64,000 nt of DNA from Pseudoalteromonas xiamenensis (GTDB lineage: Bacteria > Pseudomonadota > Gammaproteobacteria > Enterobacterales > Alteromonadaceae). Positions within the stretch are counted from its first letter, which is position 1. Each line of letters opens with the position of its first letter. Location of the stretch: positions 854,913 to 918,912 of the forward strand of contig NZ_CP099918.1 in NCBI RefSeq assembly GCF_030994125.1. Direction: 5' to 3'. The notes under the pieces are model-generated. The model saw nothing but the letters and a program-made list of their open reading frames with translations, did not search any database and had not been told where the DNA came from. This document shows, piece after piece, positions 34,983 to 43,700 of the stretch. The translations under genes were made by a program, and so were the position numbers.

Positions 34983-37900
34983 ATGATTAATAGAATTATT
35001 TCATGGGCACTTTCAAATCGTGCGATCGTGTGCATAGTACTTGCCGTCCTACTCATTGCTTGTGCAATCGTCATCCCAAGAATCAATCTAGATGCTTTTC
35101 CTGATGTCACGAATGTTCAAGTCTCTGTTAACACAGAGGCACCAGGTTTGGCAGCTGAGGAAGTGGAGCAACTCATCACCTACCCTATCGAAACAGTGAT
35201 GTATGCGCTGCCAGATGTGGAATCTGTCCGTTCAATTTCAAAGACCGGTCTATCTGGTGTCACTATCGTATTCAAAGAAAATGTCGACATCTATTTTGCT
35301 CGGCAATTAGTTTTCGAACGGCTTGAACAAGCCAGAGGTTCACTCCCAGGAACAATATCCGCCTCTGAAATTGGTCCGAATACTTCAGGACTTGGCCAAA
35401 TCTACCAATACCGACTAGATGCAGACGTAAATAGTGGTATCGATAATATGACGCTTCGCAGCCTCAATGACTGGGTAGTGAAATTACTACTAATGCCCAT
35501 CGATGGTGTCACCGATGTATTGTCGTTTGGTGGAGAAGTGAAACAATTAAGTGTGGAGCTAAATCCAGAACAACTCAACGCGTTTGGACTTACTCAGCAA
35601 GACGTGATAACGGCAATCGAAGAAAATAACCTTAATGTGGGTGGATGGTATCTCAATCGTGGAGAAGAACAATTGGCGATCCGAGGATTTGGTTGGATCC
35701 GCTCAGAGTCTGCTATCCGAGATATTGCACAGTTACCCGTCAAATACCGTGAAGGCCGTATTGTAAAAGTAGCGGATGTCGCATTAGTAAAGTTTGCAGG
35801 TGAAGAGCGTCAAGGAGCGGTTACTATGTCAGTCAAAGATGACAATCGACGCGTTACTACTAAAGGCGAAATCGTCACAGGGATTATTCTGAAACGTCTC
35901 GGCTCAAACACGAACGAGACAATCAACGCGATAAATCAACGCGTCGAGCAAATAAATCAAGCGTTACCTAAAGGCGTCACTTTCCAGGTTATTTACGACC
36001 AGTCACAACTCGTCAAAAAAGCCATCGATACTGTGGTTTTCGCTTTGCTATTAGCCTTTCTATTTATCATTATCGTACTTCTCTTATTTTTAATGGACTT
36101 ACGCGCGACTTTGCTCGTTCTAATCTCCATACCAATCTCAATCGCGCTCGCTTTATTTGTTATGACGATACTGGGGCTCTCTGCAAACCTTATGTCACTC
36201 GGCGGTCTCGCGATCGCTATCGGCATGTTAGTCGATGGATCGGTGGTAATGGTCGAGAACATGGTTAAGAGACTCAAAGAAAATCAGATATCTACTTCGC
36301 GTTCTACTGCTGAAACCATACGCATAGCAGCTTGTGAAGTTGCAAAGCCTGTTTTCTTCGCTTCAAGTATCATCCTTGTGGTGTTTCTACCGCTATTTAG
36401 TTTCGAAGGTGTTGAAGCAAAACTATTCGAACCTATGGCTGTGTCAATCATGTTAGCAATATTAGCGTCAATGTTTGTTGCTATCGTCGTTGTTCCCGCT
36501 ATTGCCAGTCAAATATTATCGCGAAAAACCACTGTACGACAAAACCCTCTACTGAATGTGTTGGAGAAAAGCTATCTACGTCTACTAAGTGCAGCTGTCC
36601 GGTCATCTAAGAGGATATTGGTCGGCATGCTGGGGATCGTTTTCAGTACACTATTGGTGATACCTCAGCTTGGCAGTGAGTTTGTCCCTGAACTTGAAGA
36701 AGGCACGATTAATCTAAGAGTAACCCTTGCCCCCTCGGCGAGCCTAGACACCGCGCTGACGCTTGCTCCAAAGCTTGAGAAAGTACTTTTAGCCTTTGAG
36801 CAAGTGGATTATGCCGTCAGCCGTATTGGTCGTGCTGAAATAGGTGGCGATCCAGAACCCGTAAACAATATCGAAGTGTTTTTATCGTTAACCCCGCATG
36901 AGAGTTGGCCGAAAGGCCTTACGAGACAGTTACTTCAACAACAAATGGCGAAGCAGTTGGAACAATTTCCTGGCGTATTACTTAATTTTTCACAACCAAT
37001 CGCAACGCGTGTTGACGAGTTGTTGTCCGGTGTCAAATCACAACTTGCTATTAAAATCACAGGAGAAGATTTAGGAAAATTGCAGTTGTTGGGTACCCAA
37101 CTTGAGCAGCGGATAAAAGCGATAGAAGGGACGGCTGACGTAGCACTTGAACAATTGGGAGGGGAAGCGCAGTTACTCATTGAACCGAATCGTACGGCAC
37201 TTTCGAACTATGGGCTCGCCGTTAAGGATTTAATGGATATTGTTGAAAAAGGAATCGGTGGGGTAACTACGGGACAAATTTTCGAAGGAAACGCGCGCTT
37301 CGATATTCGAGTTCGACTCCAAAAATCATTTCGAAATTCAATTTCCGCAATTGAAGCCTTACCAATACAAACACCAAGCGGCTATTGGGTTCGCGTTAAA
37401 GATGTAGCAACGGTTGCGTATGCCACAGGTCCAATCCAGATCCGCCGTGATGACGTACAACGTCGTGTGGTAATACAAGCAAACGTGTTAGGACGTGATA
37501 TGGGCTCGGTTGTCTCCGAGATCAAAAAGACCATCGAACAGAGTAATCTTTTACCTGCAGGCTACAGTTTTAGTATTGGTGGTCAATTTGAAAATCAGCA
37601 ACGCGCACAGAAGCGTCTGCAAATACTCATTCCTGTGTCAATATTACTGGTCGCCGTTTTATTGTACATTACGTTTCAATCACTAAAACAAACACTGTTG
37701 ATTTTAGTGAATGTACCTTTAGCAACAGCGGGTGGCGTGTTGTCTCTATACGCTTTTGATCAATTTCTATCCGTTCCAACAGCTATTGGTTTTATTACCC
37801 TATTCGGTATAGCCGTGCTCAATGGTGTTGTTCTCATCGATAGCATTAATCAACGCATGAAAAGTGGAACTAGCATACAAGAAGCGGCCATCCATGGTGC

Positions 37901-38102
37901 ACTTTCACGATTTCGCCCAGTATTAATGACGGCGCTGACAACCGCGATGGGGTTATTACCTATGCTGATGTCTACAGGCGTTGGTGCTGAAATTCAAAAG
38001 CCATTGGCAACCGTCATTGTTGGGGGAATTATCACCTCAACGCTATTGACCTTAATTGTGCTTCCTGTTTTAGTCGTTATGACGACAAAAAAGACCGACT
38101 AA
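34983..38102 (+). CDS. Heavy-metal efflux RND pump (CzcA/CusA family)
   Basis: A 1,039-aa inner-membrane RND pump of the heavy-metal subfamily, using the proton gradient to expel cations. The N-terminus (N-R-A-I-V, P-R-I-N-L-D-A-F-P-D-V-T-N-V-Q-V) and E-L-E-E-G-T-I-N-L are family motifs. In helix 4 it reads A-I-A-I-G-M-L-V-D418-G-S-V-V-M-V-E-N, which lacks the D-F-G aspartate of CzcA. By eye, the pore positions corresponding to the CusA methionines are not methionine. It therefore fits neither the standard zinc nor the copper/silver type exactly. The CDF and His-rich neighbours point to divalent cations. Confidence 0.9.
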   Translation: MINRIISWALSNRAIVCIVLAVLLIACAIVIPRINLDAFPDVTNVQVSVNTEAPGLAAEEVEQLITYPIETVMYALPDVESVRSISKTGLSGVTIVFKENVDIYFARQLVFERLEQARGSLPGTISASEIGPNTSGLGQIYQYRLDADVNSGIDNMTLRSLNDWVVKLLLMPIDGVTDVLSFGGEVKQLSVELNPEQLNAFGLTQQDVITAIEENNLNVGGWYLNRGEEQLAIRGFGWIRSESAIRDIAQLPVKYREGRIVKVADVALVKFAGEERQGAVTMSVKDDNRRVTTKGEIVTGIILKRLGSNTNETINAINQRVEQINQALPKGVTFQVIYDQSQLVKKAIDTVVFALLLAFLFIIIVLLLFLMDLRATLLVLISIPISIALALFVMTILGLSANLMSLGGLAIAIGMLVDGSVVMVENMVKRLKENQISTSRSTAETIRIAACEVAKPVFFASSIILVVFLPLFSFEGVEAKLFEPMAVSIMLAILASMFVAIVVVPAIASQILSRKTTVRQNPLLNVLEKSYLRLLSAAVRSSKRILVGMLGIVFSTLLVIPQLGSEFVPELEEGTINLRVTLAPSASLDTALTLAPKLEKVLLAFEQVDYAVSRIGRAEIGGDPEPVNNIEVFLSLTPHESWPKGLTRQLLQQQMAKQLEQFPGVLLNFSQPIATRVDELLSGVKSQLAIKITGEDLGKLQLLGTQLEQRIKAIEGTADVALEQLGGEAQLLIEPNRTALSNYGLAVKDLMDIVEKGIGGVTTGQIFEGNARFDIRVRLQKSFRNSISAIEALPIQTPSGYWVRVKDVATVAYATGPIQIRRDDVQRRVVIQANVLGRDMGSVVSEIKKTIEQSNLLPAGYSFSIGGQFENQQRAQKRLQILIPVSILLVAVLLYITFQSLKQTLLILVNVPLATAGGVLSLYAFDQFLSVPTAIGFITLFGIAVLNGVVLIDSINQRMKSGTSIQEAAIHGALSRFRPVLMTALTTAMGLLPMLMSTGVGAEIQKPLATVIVGGIITSTLLTLIVLPVLVVMTTKKTD

Positions 38103-38123
38103 TTATCATTTACCTAGAGGAAC

Positions 38124-38152
38124 ACACGATGCTAAACCGTTTAGCATCGTGT
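38124..38152 (+). promoter_or_regulatory. 14-bp palindrome between the RND pump and CDF gene
   Basis: ACACGATGCTAAAC (38124-38137) and its reverse complement (38139-38152) form a perfect stem around one base. No T-run follows, so an attenuator, processing site or operator is more likely than a strong terminator. Confidence 0.6.
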
Positions 38153-38180
38153 TAGGTACTTACAAAATTCAAGTGAGGTA

Positions 38181-39089
38181 TTGAGCATGTCACATGCACA
38201 TCACCACGGAGCTCATGGACATCATCATACTCATGACAAACTCACGTATGCCGTATTCATTAATATTTTACTTACCATCGCGCAAATCGTTGGCGGCGTT
38301 TTATCAGGCAGTTTGTCGCTTGTTGCGGATGCACTGCATAATCTATCCGATGCTGGCGCTATTTTTATTGCGCTGCTAGCTCGCAAAATAGCGAATCGCC
38401 CAGCGAACGAAACAATGACCTATGGCTATCAACGCGCTGAAATCATTGGCGCATTAATAAACAGCACAACTCTCATTTTAATCGGTATTTATCTCATCTT
38501 CGAAGCCATTAGCAAAGTATTCAATCCAGAACCCATCGATGGCTGGATTGTCGTTTGGATTGCAGCGCTTGCCCTGTTCATCGACGTCATCACCGCATTG
38601 TTAACGTACTTTTCTGGCGCAAAAACAAGTATGAATATACGTGCGGCATTTATTCACAACATATCCGATGCGCTTGCCTCGTTGGTTGTGATCATTTCAG
38701 GCTCACTTATTATCCTTTATCAAATTTATTGGGTTGATATCGTTGCTACCGTATTGATCAGTTTATATGTGATTTATCACGGTTCACTTCTTGCGAAGGA
38801 AAGTATGAACATTCTTATGCAAGCTGTACCTAACCACATTACATTGCCAGAGGTGGTTGATTTCATGAAACATACGATGGAAATAAAGGATGTTCCTCAT
38901 ATTCATATCTGGCAATTGGATGAACACAAAGTCATGCTTGATGCGCAAATTATTTTAGGAAATCAACTCAACATCGATATAGCTCGATTAAAATTGGCAC
39001 TTAAAGAAAAGTACCACATCTCTCACGCGACTATAGAGATAGTTACCTCGGCAGATAAAATAGATACATGTTATATATCAGCAAGTTAG
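38181..39089 (+). CDS. czcD: CDF family cation exporter (CzcD/ZitB-like)
   Basis: A 302-aa six-helix cation diffusion facilitator exporting zinc, cobalt or cadmium in exchange for protons. The N-terminus is His-rich (H-A-H-H-H-G-A-H-G-H-H-H-T-H). The transport-site motifs are normal: D-A-L-H-N-L-S-D in helix 2 and F-I-H-N-I-S-D in helix 5. A C-terminal cytoplasmic domain (H-I-H-I-W-Q-L, D-A-Q-I) follows. It is the last gene of the metal-efflux run and, with the RND pump, provides two-step export from cytoplasm to outside. Confidence 0.92.
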   Translation: MSMSHAHHHGAHGHHHTHDKLTYAVFINILLTIAQIVGGVLSGSLSLVADALHNLSDAGAIFIALLARKIANRPANETMTYGYQRAEIIGALINSTTLILIGIYLIFEAISKVFNPEPIDGWIVVWIAALALFIDVITALLTYFSGAKTSMNIRAAFIHNISDALASLVVIISGSLIILYQIYWVDIVATVLISLYVIYHGSLLAKESMNILMQAVPNHITLPEVVDFMKHTMEIKDVPHIHIWQLDEHKVMLDAQIILGNQLNIDIARLKLALKEKYHISHATIEIVTSADKIDTCYISAS

Positions 39090-39135
39090 ATAGAGTCTTT
39101 TATTGTAATGAAAATAGATTCTCATGTTGAAACCA

Positions 39136-39151
39136 AATGAGAATCACAATC
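39136..39151 (+). promoter_or_regulatory. Fur-box-like site upstream of bacterioferritin genes
   Basis: AATGAGAATCACAATC matches 13 of 16 positions of the Fur-box segment AATGATAATCATTATC. It lies about 95 bp before the first bacterioferritin start. The flank also holds a 9-bp inverted repeat GATTCTCAT/ATGAGAATC (39117-39125 and 39137-39145). Confidence 0.55.
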
Positions 39152-39245
39152 AGTTTTTAACCGTATGTTTTTAAACGTTTTTTATTGACACTCAGTATGC
39201 AGAAGGTACACTGACCCGCATTATAGATATCCCTAGGAGCCCGCT

Positions 39246-39716
39246 ATGCAAGGCAAGCAAAAAGTCATTGATGCATTTAATGCACTTCTCGCAAACGAAC
39301 TGGCCGCTATCGATCAATATTTTATCCATTCGCGTATGTACGATGATTGGGGAATGGCGAAGTTGTATGAGCGTCTAAATCATGAAATGGAAGAAGAAAC
39401 CACGCATGCGGATTGGCTCATTAAACGTATCCTTTTCCTGGGTGGTGTACCAAATATGACGAATCGTCGTGACTTGTTAATTGGCTCTGACGTACGTTCT
39501 ATGATGCAAAATGACCTCACGCTCGAACTTGAGGTGGTGACATCTGTAAAAGCAGCCATTGCGATTTGCGAACAAGAGCAAGACTACCAATCTCGTTCAG
39601 TACTTGAAAAACTACTTTTCGACACTGAAGAGGACCACGTCTATTGGCTTGAACAACAGCTTGGTCTGATGGACAAGATTGGTCTACAAAATTACGTTCA
39701 GTCACAGTTGGCATAA
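39246..39716 (+). CDS. bfr: Bacterioferritin subunit with ferroxidase centre, no haem methionine
   Basis: A 156-aa four-helix iron-storage subunit. The ferroxidase residues are present: E18, E51, H54, E94, and E128/H131 (one residue shifted against E. coli E127/H130). Position 52, the axial haem ligand methionine in E. coli Bfr, is threonine here. It is followed after 9 bp by a second bacterioferritin that has the opposite pattern, so the two probably mix in one shell. This subunit would do the iron oxidation. A Fur-like site lies upstream. Confidence 0.95.
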   Translation: MQGKQKVIDAFNALLANELAAIDQYFIHSRMYDDWGMAKLYERLNHEMEEETTHADWLIKRILFLGGVPNMTNRRDLLIGSDVRSMMQNDLTLELEVVTSVKAAIAICEQEQDYQSRSVLEKLLFDTEEDHVYWLEQQLGLMDKIGLQNYVQSQLA

Positions 39717-39725
39717 GGATTTCAA

Positions 39726-40190
39726 ATGAAAGGTGATAAAGCTGTCATAGCGTCACTAAACAAAGTTCTTGCAAACGAGCTTGTTGGCATTAACCAATAT
39801 TTTTTGCACGCTAGAATGTTTAAGGACTTTGGTTTTAGCCAACTTGATAAAGCTGACTACAAAGTTTCAATCCAAAAAATGAAAAACGCGGACCGCCTTA
39901 TTGAACGGATTTTATTTTTAGAAGGCCTGCCAAACTTACAAGATTTAGGTCGACTTCGAATTGGCGAAAATAGCCAAGAAATGATTGAAGCCAATCTTTC
40001 GTTTGAACAAGACACCGTGAAAGACCTTCACAATGCGATAGCTCTTTGCGAAAGTAAACAAGATTACATCAGCCGTGAAGCGCTTAACCATATTTTGGGT
40101 GAACAAGAAGAGCAAATTGATTGGCTTGATACACAGATTAGCTTAATTGCAAAAATGGGCATCGAGAACTATCTACAGTCGCAGCTCTAA
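39726..40190 (+). CDS. bfr: Bacterioferritin subunit with haem methionine, no ferroxidase centre
   Basis: A 154-aa bacterioferritin subunit. M52, the haem ligand, is present. The ferroxidase centre is degraded: E18 and E94 remain, but residue 51 is K, 54 is N, 127 is Q and 130 is Q. It is therefore unlikely to oxidise iron alone and probably brings haem to a mixed shell with the upstream subunit, helping electron transfer during iron release, where Bfd acts. Bfd lies convergent just downstream. Confidence 0.95.
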   Translation: MKGDKAVIASLNKVLANELVGINQYFLHARMFKDFGFSQLDKADYKVSIQKMKNADRLIERILFLEGLPNLQDLGRLRIGENSQEMIEANLSFEQDTVKDLHNAIALCESKQDYISREALNHILGEQEEQIDWLDTQISLIAKMGIENYLQSQL

Positions 40191-40210
40191 TCAAAAATCG
40201 ATTGAGTTAA

Positions 40211-40261
40211 GAATACAAAGCAAAAAGGCTTACCAGTGGTAAGCCTTTTTGCTTTGTATTC
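40211..40261. terminator. 25-bp perfect palindromic bidirectional terminator
   Basis: Positions 40211-40235 and 40237-40261 are perfect reverse complements around one base, with a GGCTTACC core and A/T tracts on each side. It ends both the bacterioferritin operon and the convergent bfd gene. Confidence 0.95.
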
Positions 40262-40263
40262 GT

Positions 40264-40458
40264 TTATGCGACTTGATCGGTAATATCAGCTATTTCGATA
40301 AGTCGTTCATTCAAAATTTTCTTCGTACAGTTTGTGCACTTACCACACTGCGTGCCTACAGAAAGCTCTTTTGCAAGATCACGCATAGTCATCGCACCAT
40401 CATCAATAGCTTGTGCAATTTTTTTATCGGTAACACCATGACAAATACAGATATACAT
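40264..40458 (-). CDS. bfd: Bacterioferritin-associated ferredoxin
   Basis: A 64-aa [2Fe-2S] protein. Cysteines follow the Bfd pattern: C-I-C-H-G-V-T-D near the N-terminus and G-T-Q-C-G-K-C later (four cysteines that bind the cluster). Bfd reduces bacterioferritin iron through the haem, releasing it. A Fur-like box lies upstream (40508-40522), in keeping with induction under iron limitation. The gene is convergent with the bacterioferritin operon. Confidence 0.95.
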   Translation of the reverse strand: MYICICHGVTDKKIAQAIDDGAMTMRDLAKELSVGTQCGKCTNCTKKILNERLIEIADITDQVA

Positions 40459-40507
40459 AAATAAGAACCAATCTCAGTACGATTTACAAAATGGATTTTA
40501 GTGTAAA

Positions 40508-40522
40508 CAACAATAATTATCA
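40508..40522 (-). promoter_or_regulatory. Fur-box-like site upstream of bfd
   Basis: CAACAATAATTATCA matches 11 of the 14 informative bases of the 7-1-7 Fur core TGATAATNATTATCA, with the second half perfect. It lies 50 bp upstream of the bfd start codon. Confidence 0.6.
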
Positions 40523-40734
40523 ATACTGTTTTTAAACTTTGTTTTATCCGTCTTTTATACCTATGATTGTTTCTATAAAGAAAACAAATTATCTTTTCGA
40601 CTTAAATGATGTAAATAATTCTTAAAATATGTGGTAAATTATACTATTAGAATATGAAATTGTTCATGGAAGAAGCTTGAGTACTTGGATGTAGGCGGAA
40701 CAAATTGGTTTTCGCAGCATTGGAGTTAGAGTAG

Positions 40735-43700
40735 ATGCGTTTGACGTCTGTGTTTATGCTTCTGTTTTCTTTGTGCGTTGCATTAAATGCCTTCGCGACG
40801 ACAAATTACGCGCAAAGACTGACACGCCTTTCTGTTAATGAAGGCTTATCCCAAAGTGTCGTTAATAACATAGTGCAAGATAAGCTCGGTTATGTATGGG
40901 TTGGTACCGAGCAAGGGCTCAATCGTTTTGATGGTTATCAAATTAACGTTGTTAATAACGACATTGATTTTTCTGATAAACCCATTTATTTGCTGCGCGC
41001 TCTAAATAATGGTCAAATTTTTGTTTCTACTGGCTATTCAGGTAGTTACCTCATTGATCCCAAAACACTGGTCAGCAAAAAAATCTATTCCGGTAAAATC
41101 ACGCCTGAAAGTACATTGTTCTCTCCTATTTCTGTTGTTATCGAACGCGGCAACTTGTTATACGTTGGCATTGAACGTCAAGTATTTACGATTGACTTGA
41201 GAACACTTGAATCCAATTTTCTCGTCGCATTACCTGACACCGTCAGCTTAGTTCGTTCGCTTGCTTTCGTCGGGAATGATTTGCTTATTGGCAGTGACGT
41301 GGGCTTGTACAAATTGGACACTCGTCAACATTTACTCAACCCAATTCAATTCATCACCGCAGAGAAAGTCGATAAATTAAATCAAAATGTGAAATTCCTA
41401 ACCTATGATCCGACATTGGGACTTTTGGTTGGCACAGTCAGAGGCCTTTACGTATTGCCTTTTGATGGCATGGAATTCAAACCTGAGCACACGTATACAC
41501 TGGTCGCTGACCTCAATATTTGGGACTATCAAAAAACAGAATTTGGCGAATTCATAGCAACCGAATTGGGCCTATATGAAATTCACCGTAAAAGTAAAAC
41601 TGCAAGCAAGGTCCTGAGCTTTGATGGCAGTCGCTATAATGTGACGAACATCAGTGTCTACGACATTATGGTAGACAAAAATAATGTCATGTGGATGGCC
41701 TCAAGGGAGCAAGGCGTTTTTTATTGGCCGCTTCAAGCAAAGCGATTTATTAATGTAAAGTCGCCTTCACACCCGCTTGCGAGCAACACTATTTGGTCAA
41801 TTGAAGAAATTGATAATCAACTTTGGATGGGGTCAGACAATGGCCTTATTGCTGTTGAACACAATCAAGCGGTGGAGACGTTTTTCCAAAACACCGACCC
41901 CAAAGAAATATTTGGTCTCAACGCTGTTGTAACAATTGCATCAGGCCAGTACCAAAATCTTAAAGTTTTGTTATTGGAAACTCCGTTTGGCATTCAAGTC
42001 TTCACGCCTGCAACCGATGAGATTCGAAACCTCACTGAAATCCAAACTCAGTTGAAAAACGATGACTATATCCGTGGCATGTATGAATCGGAACAATTTA
42101 TCTACTTTGCTTCAAACAAAAATTATTACCAATGCTCTAAAACCGAACTACAGTGCAATCCAATTGATGGTTTATCGGAACAACTTTCTACGAATTCCTT
42201 TTATAAGTTCCTAGCACCACTTCCCACGCATCCAAATGATTTACTCATTTCGACAAATAGTAAATTAGTGCGTTATAACACCCAAAGCCACACCACGTTT
42301 CTCGTTTACGATTTTGGCAAAGAAGATTCTTCAAGATTTTCCGTGGTAGATAGTTGGGTTGCAGACACTAATGGCACATTGTGGCTCGCCACTTCCACGG
42401 AAGGCCTCGTGGCGATTAGTCTAGAAACACTAGAGAAACTCAGTGTATTCAATGAAAAATCAGGGCTGTTAACAAACACCATTTATGAACTACAACTTGA
42501 TAATACCAATGCGCTGTGGGCAAGCACCCAAAAAGGTCTTTACCGGTTTGACCTGTCTGACCGTAGTATCAAATTATTTAGTCATCACAATGGACTTCCA
42601 GTCGATGAATTTAATTCCGGTGCAAGCGCAAAGTTAAAAAATGGCAATCTCGCCTTCGGGTCGACTCAAGGGATGATTGTTTTTGATCCAACGGCCTTAG
42701 CAACCAAGAGCAGCCAAACCCAAATTGAAATCACCGAATTGGCCTTAATGTCTAAAAACAAGCCATTCGCCATTTCAGACTCAATCGCACTTAAGCACGA
42801 TGATGTAGGTTTGCTCATTCGTTTTTCAGATTTTGATTTTTTAGATCAACACAACGACTATTATTCAGCAAAAATGACTGGGCCGACTAACGCCGACTAT
42901 CACGATGTAAAACTAGGTAAGCTGTTCTTTAGTCAGTTAAAGCCTGGTAATTATCAACTAACACTCTTTTTGAAAGAACGCGGCAGTAATCGTGAATTAG
43001 CTAGTAAATCATTGAAAATATCAGTTGCTCATGCCCCGTACGCATCCCCACTCGCCATTACAGCTTATGTTGTCTTTGCTTTGGCGCTTTTTGCTCTTTG
43101 GTTACGTCAAAGTAATAAGAAACAGCAAATTATAAAAAACGCGTTGACAGAAATGACTCGTAGCCAGAAGCAAACTGGCCTCGCATTGCAAGCAACAAAC
43201 AGCGGTATTTGGGAAGTCAATCTGGTAACACGTACTATTATTCAACAACGGCTTATCCAAGAACTCGGCTATAAGGACTTGGACGATATATGTAATGCTG
43301 AAATACACAAAGACCTCATTCATCCAGATGACTATCCTGCTGTCGAACAACAATGGTTTGCGCTCCTCAACAAGAAAGAACAAGACGCCGTTTTCGAAGC
43401 GACTTATCGAATGAAAGCCAGTGACGATCAGTGGTGTTGGTATCACGACGTCGGACGGATATCAGAGTTCCAAGATGGCATTCCAATTAAAGTATCGGGT
43501 ATCTACAGTAACATCACAGAGCAAAAAGCGACGAACATGATGGCATCTATTTTAGGTGATGCGTTCGGACAGATAAACGATTGGCTTTTAATTCTAGATA
43601 CGAATTTGCTTCCTATCGCTGCGAACTCAACGTTCTGCCATGCTTTTGGTATTGCTCAAGGCCAAATTAAAGATTTGTCAATTCCGCAATTTAGAGAGGC

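Noticed and set aside
34983..38102. Assignment as CusA or CzcA by name
   Set aside because: Key residues for either group are not clearly present, so only the family is named.
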